Source: Spirochaetota bacterium (GTDB lineage: Bacteria > Spirochaetota > Spirochaetia > ARS1246). From it: 33,104 nucleotides of DNA. A program made the position numbers and the translations under genes. Shown here piece by piece: positions 32,446 through 33,104 of this stretch. The notes below the pieces were generated by a model. That model saw only the letters and a program-made list of their open reading frames with translations, had not been told where the DNA came from and ran no database searches. Location: NCBI GenBank assembly GCA_024275515.1, contig JAJRYZ010000316.1, positions 1 through 33,104 on the forward strand. The letters run 5' to 3'. How positions within the stretch are numbered: position 1 is the first letter of the stretch; every line of letters begins with the position of its first letter.

Positions 32446-32462
32446 GCCCGGGCGCCGGCAGG

Positions 32463-33104
32463 TCAGAACAGTATCGATATGACTTCCTCCATCGTCTCGA
32501 CCGGCCGGAAATCGATCCCCTTTCGGACGTGGTCGGGGATGTCGTCCAGATCGCGCTCGTTCTGCTTCGGAATGATAATGGTCTTGATCTTGTTCCTGCG
32601 CGCGGCGATCGTTTTCTCCTTCAACCCGCCGATGGGAAGCACGTTTCCGGAAAGACTCAGCTCTCCGGTCATCGCGATACTCTTCCGGAGCTTTTTGCCG
32701 GTGGCCAGTGAAAGAAGCGCCGCGGCCATCGTGATTCCGGCGGACGGACCGTCCTTTGGAGTGGCGCCGGCCGGAATGTGCAAATGAATCATGTTCCGCA
32801 CGAAAAAGTCGCGCGCGGCGCCGTACTCGTCGGCCACGTGACGGATGTAGGTATAAGCGATATTTGCCGATTCCTGCATCACTTCGCCCATCTGACCGGT
32901 CAGTCGAAAGCCTTCTTTTCCCGGGTTGTTCACCGCCTCTATGACGAGCACGTCGCCGCCGAAGTTCGTCCATGCGAGCCCGACGGCGTTGCCGGGACGG
33001 TTGGGCGCGCTCAGTCGTTCATGACGGAAAACCGGCTGCCCGAGGTATTCGGAAAGGTCGGGACCGGCGATCCCGATCGGCGTCTTGATGTTCTCCAGCA
33101 CTAT
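32463..33104 (-). CDS. lon: ATP-dependent protease Lon, C-terminal proteolytic part (partial)
   Basis: 213 codons are present and the gene continues beyond the right edge. The segment is the Lon protease domain: LGQPVFRHERLSAPNRPGNAVGLAWTNFGGDVLVIE, then GEVMQESANIAYTYIRHVAD. The nucleophile Ser lies in PKDGPSAGITMAAALLS and the dyad Lys in GGLKEKTIAARRNKIKTI. It ends with the family tail PVETMEEVISILF. Lon degrades misfolded and regulatory proteins in the cytoplasm. The M15 lipoprotein gene is 17 bases downstream and shares its transcription. The ATPase part is not visible. Confidence 0.95.
   Translation of the reverse strand: MVLENIKTPIGIAGPDLSEYLGQPVFRHERLSAPNRPGNAVGLAWTNFGGDVLVIEAVNNPGKEGFRLTGQMGEVMQESANIAYTYIRHVADEYGAARDFFVRNMIHLHIPAGATPKDGPSAGITMAAALLSLATGKKLRKSIAMTGELSLSGNVLPIGGLKEKTIAARRNKIKTIIIPKQNERDLDDIPDHVRKGIDFRPVETMEEVISILF

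Noticed and set aside
31627-32973. 448-residue version of the VanY-type gene
   Set aside because: The first 176 codons run antisense-free but out of frame through lon and give Arg-rich sequence; GTG 32445 begins the lipoprotein signal.

Overview
The window reads like a stretch of chromosome from a free-living, motile member of the Spirochaetota, moderately GC-rich (about 60% by eye). This placement is an inference from gene content. It combines a diderm lipoprotein-export system (LolCDE), the McsA/McsB/ClpC stress module usually seen in Firmicutes and spirochaetes, a CheY, PEGA-domain envelope proteins, two Maf-type (DUF115) proteins of the flagellin-glycosylation family, and a very acidic protein with a coiled coil. 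I see no tRNA, rRNA, CRISPR array, prophage or complete insertion sequence.

Layout. 1-383 (-): the start of a small P-loop protein that runs off the left edge and lacks an ordinary start codon. 459-4520 (+): a multi-pass membrane protein, a poorly resolved 460-base stretch, and a GH57-family protein whose catalytic residues look eroded. 4544-5782 (-): a secreted protein with fibronectin-III-like domains. 5905-14250 (+): a tightly packed run: orphan Cas2-like protein, prfB with its programmed +1 frameshift, cheY, a PEGA protein, ftsY, a secreted YD/MORN-like repeat protein and lolCDE, mostly joined by short overlaps. 14367-19364 (+): mcsA-mcsB-clpC-rnz behind its own palindrome-bearing promoter. 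19379-20671 (-): a membrane sensor with a degenerate GGDEF domain. 20784-21635 (+): a MEMO-family protein with a G9 tract. 21602-28002 (-): a four-gene run made of an acidic protein, a GAF/GGDEF-like protein split by an A9 tract, and two DUF115 proteins, with an inverted-repeat cluster between the last two. 28142-31144 (+): ftsB-like, TsaC/Sua5, a possible small RNA with a terminator, a GH20-like protein and pcm. 31190-33104 (-): an LsrG/ABM-type monooxygenase-fold protein, then a VanY-type lipoprotein downstream of lon, which runs off the right edge.

How it fits together. The central 9 kb links translation termination (RF2), membrane targeting (FtsY) and lipoprotein sorting (LolCDE) to a proteolysis operon (McsAB-ClpC). 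Several signalling or enzyme-family proteins keep the fold but have lost signature residues: the GH57 protein, the McsB kinase, two GGDEF-like domains and the GH20-like protein. Four genes (cas2-like, mcsA, the GGDEF-like sensor and the ABM protein) have a good -10 box only 6-9 bases before the start codon. They are therefore candidates for leaderless or nearly leaderless mRNAs. The most novel-looking unit is the 21.6-28.0 kb minus-strand cluster, which may be a glycosylation/regulatory operon with a homopolymer-controlled second gene.
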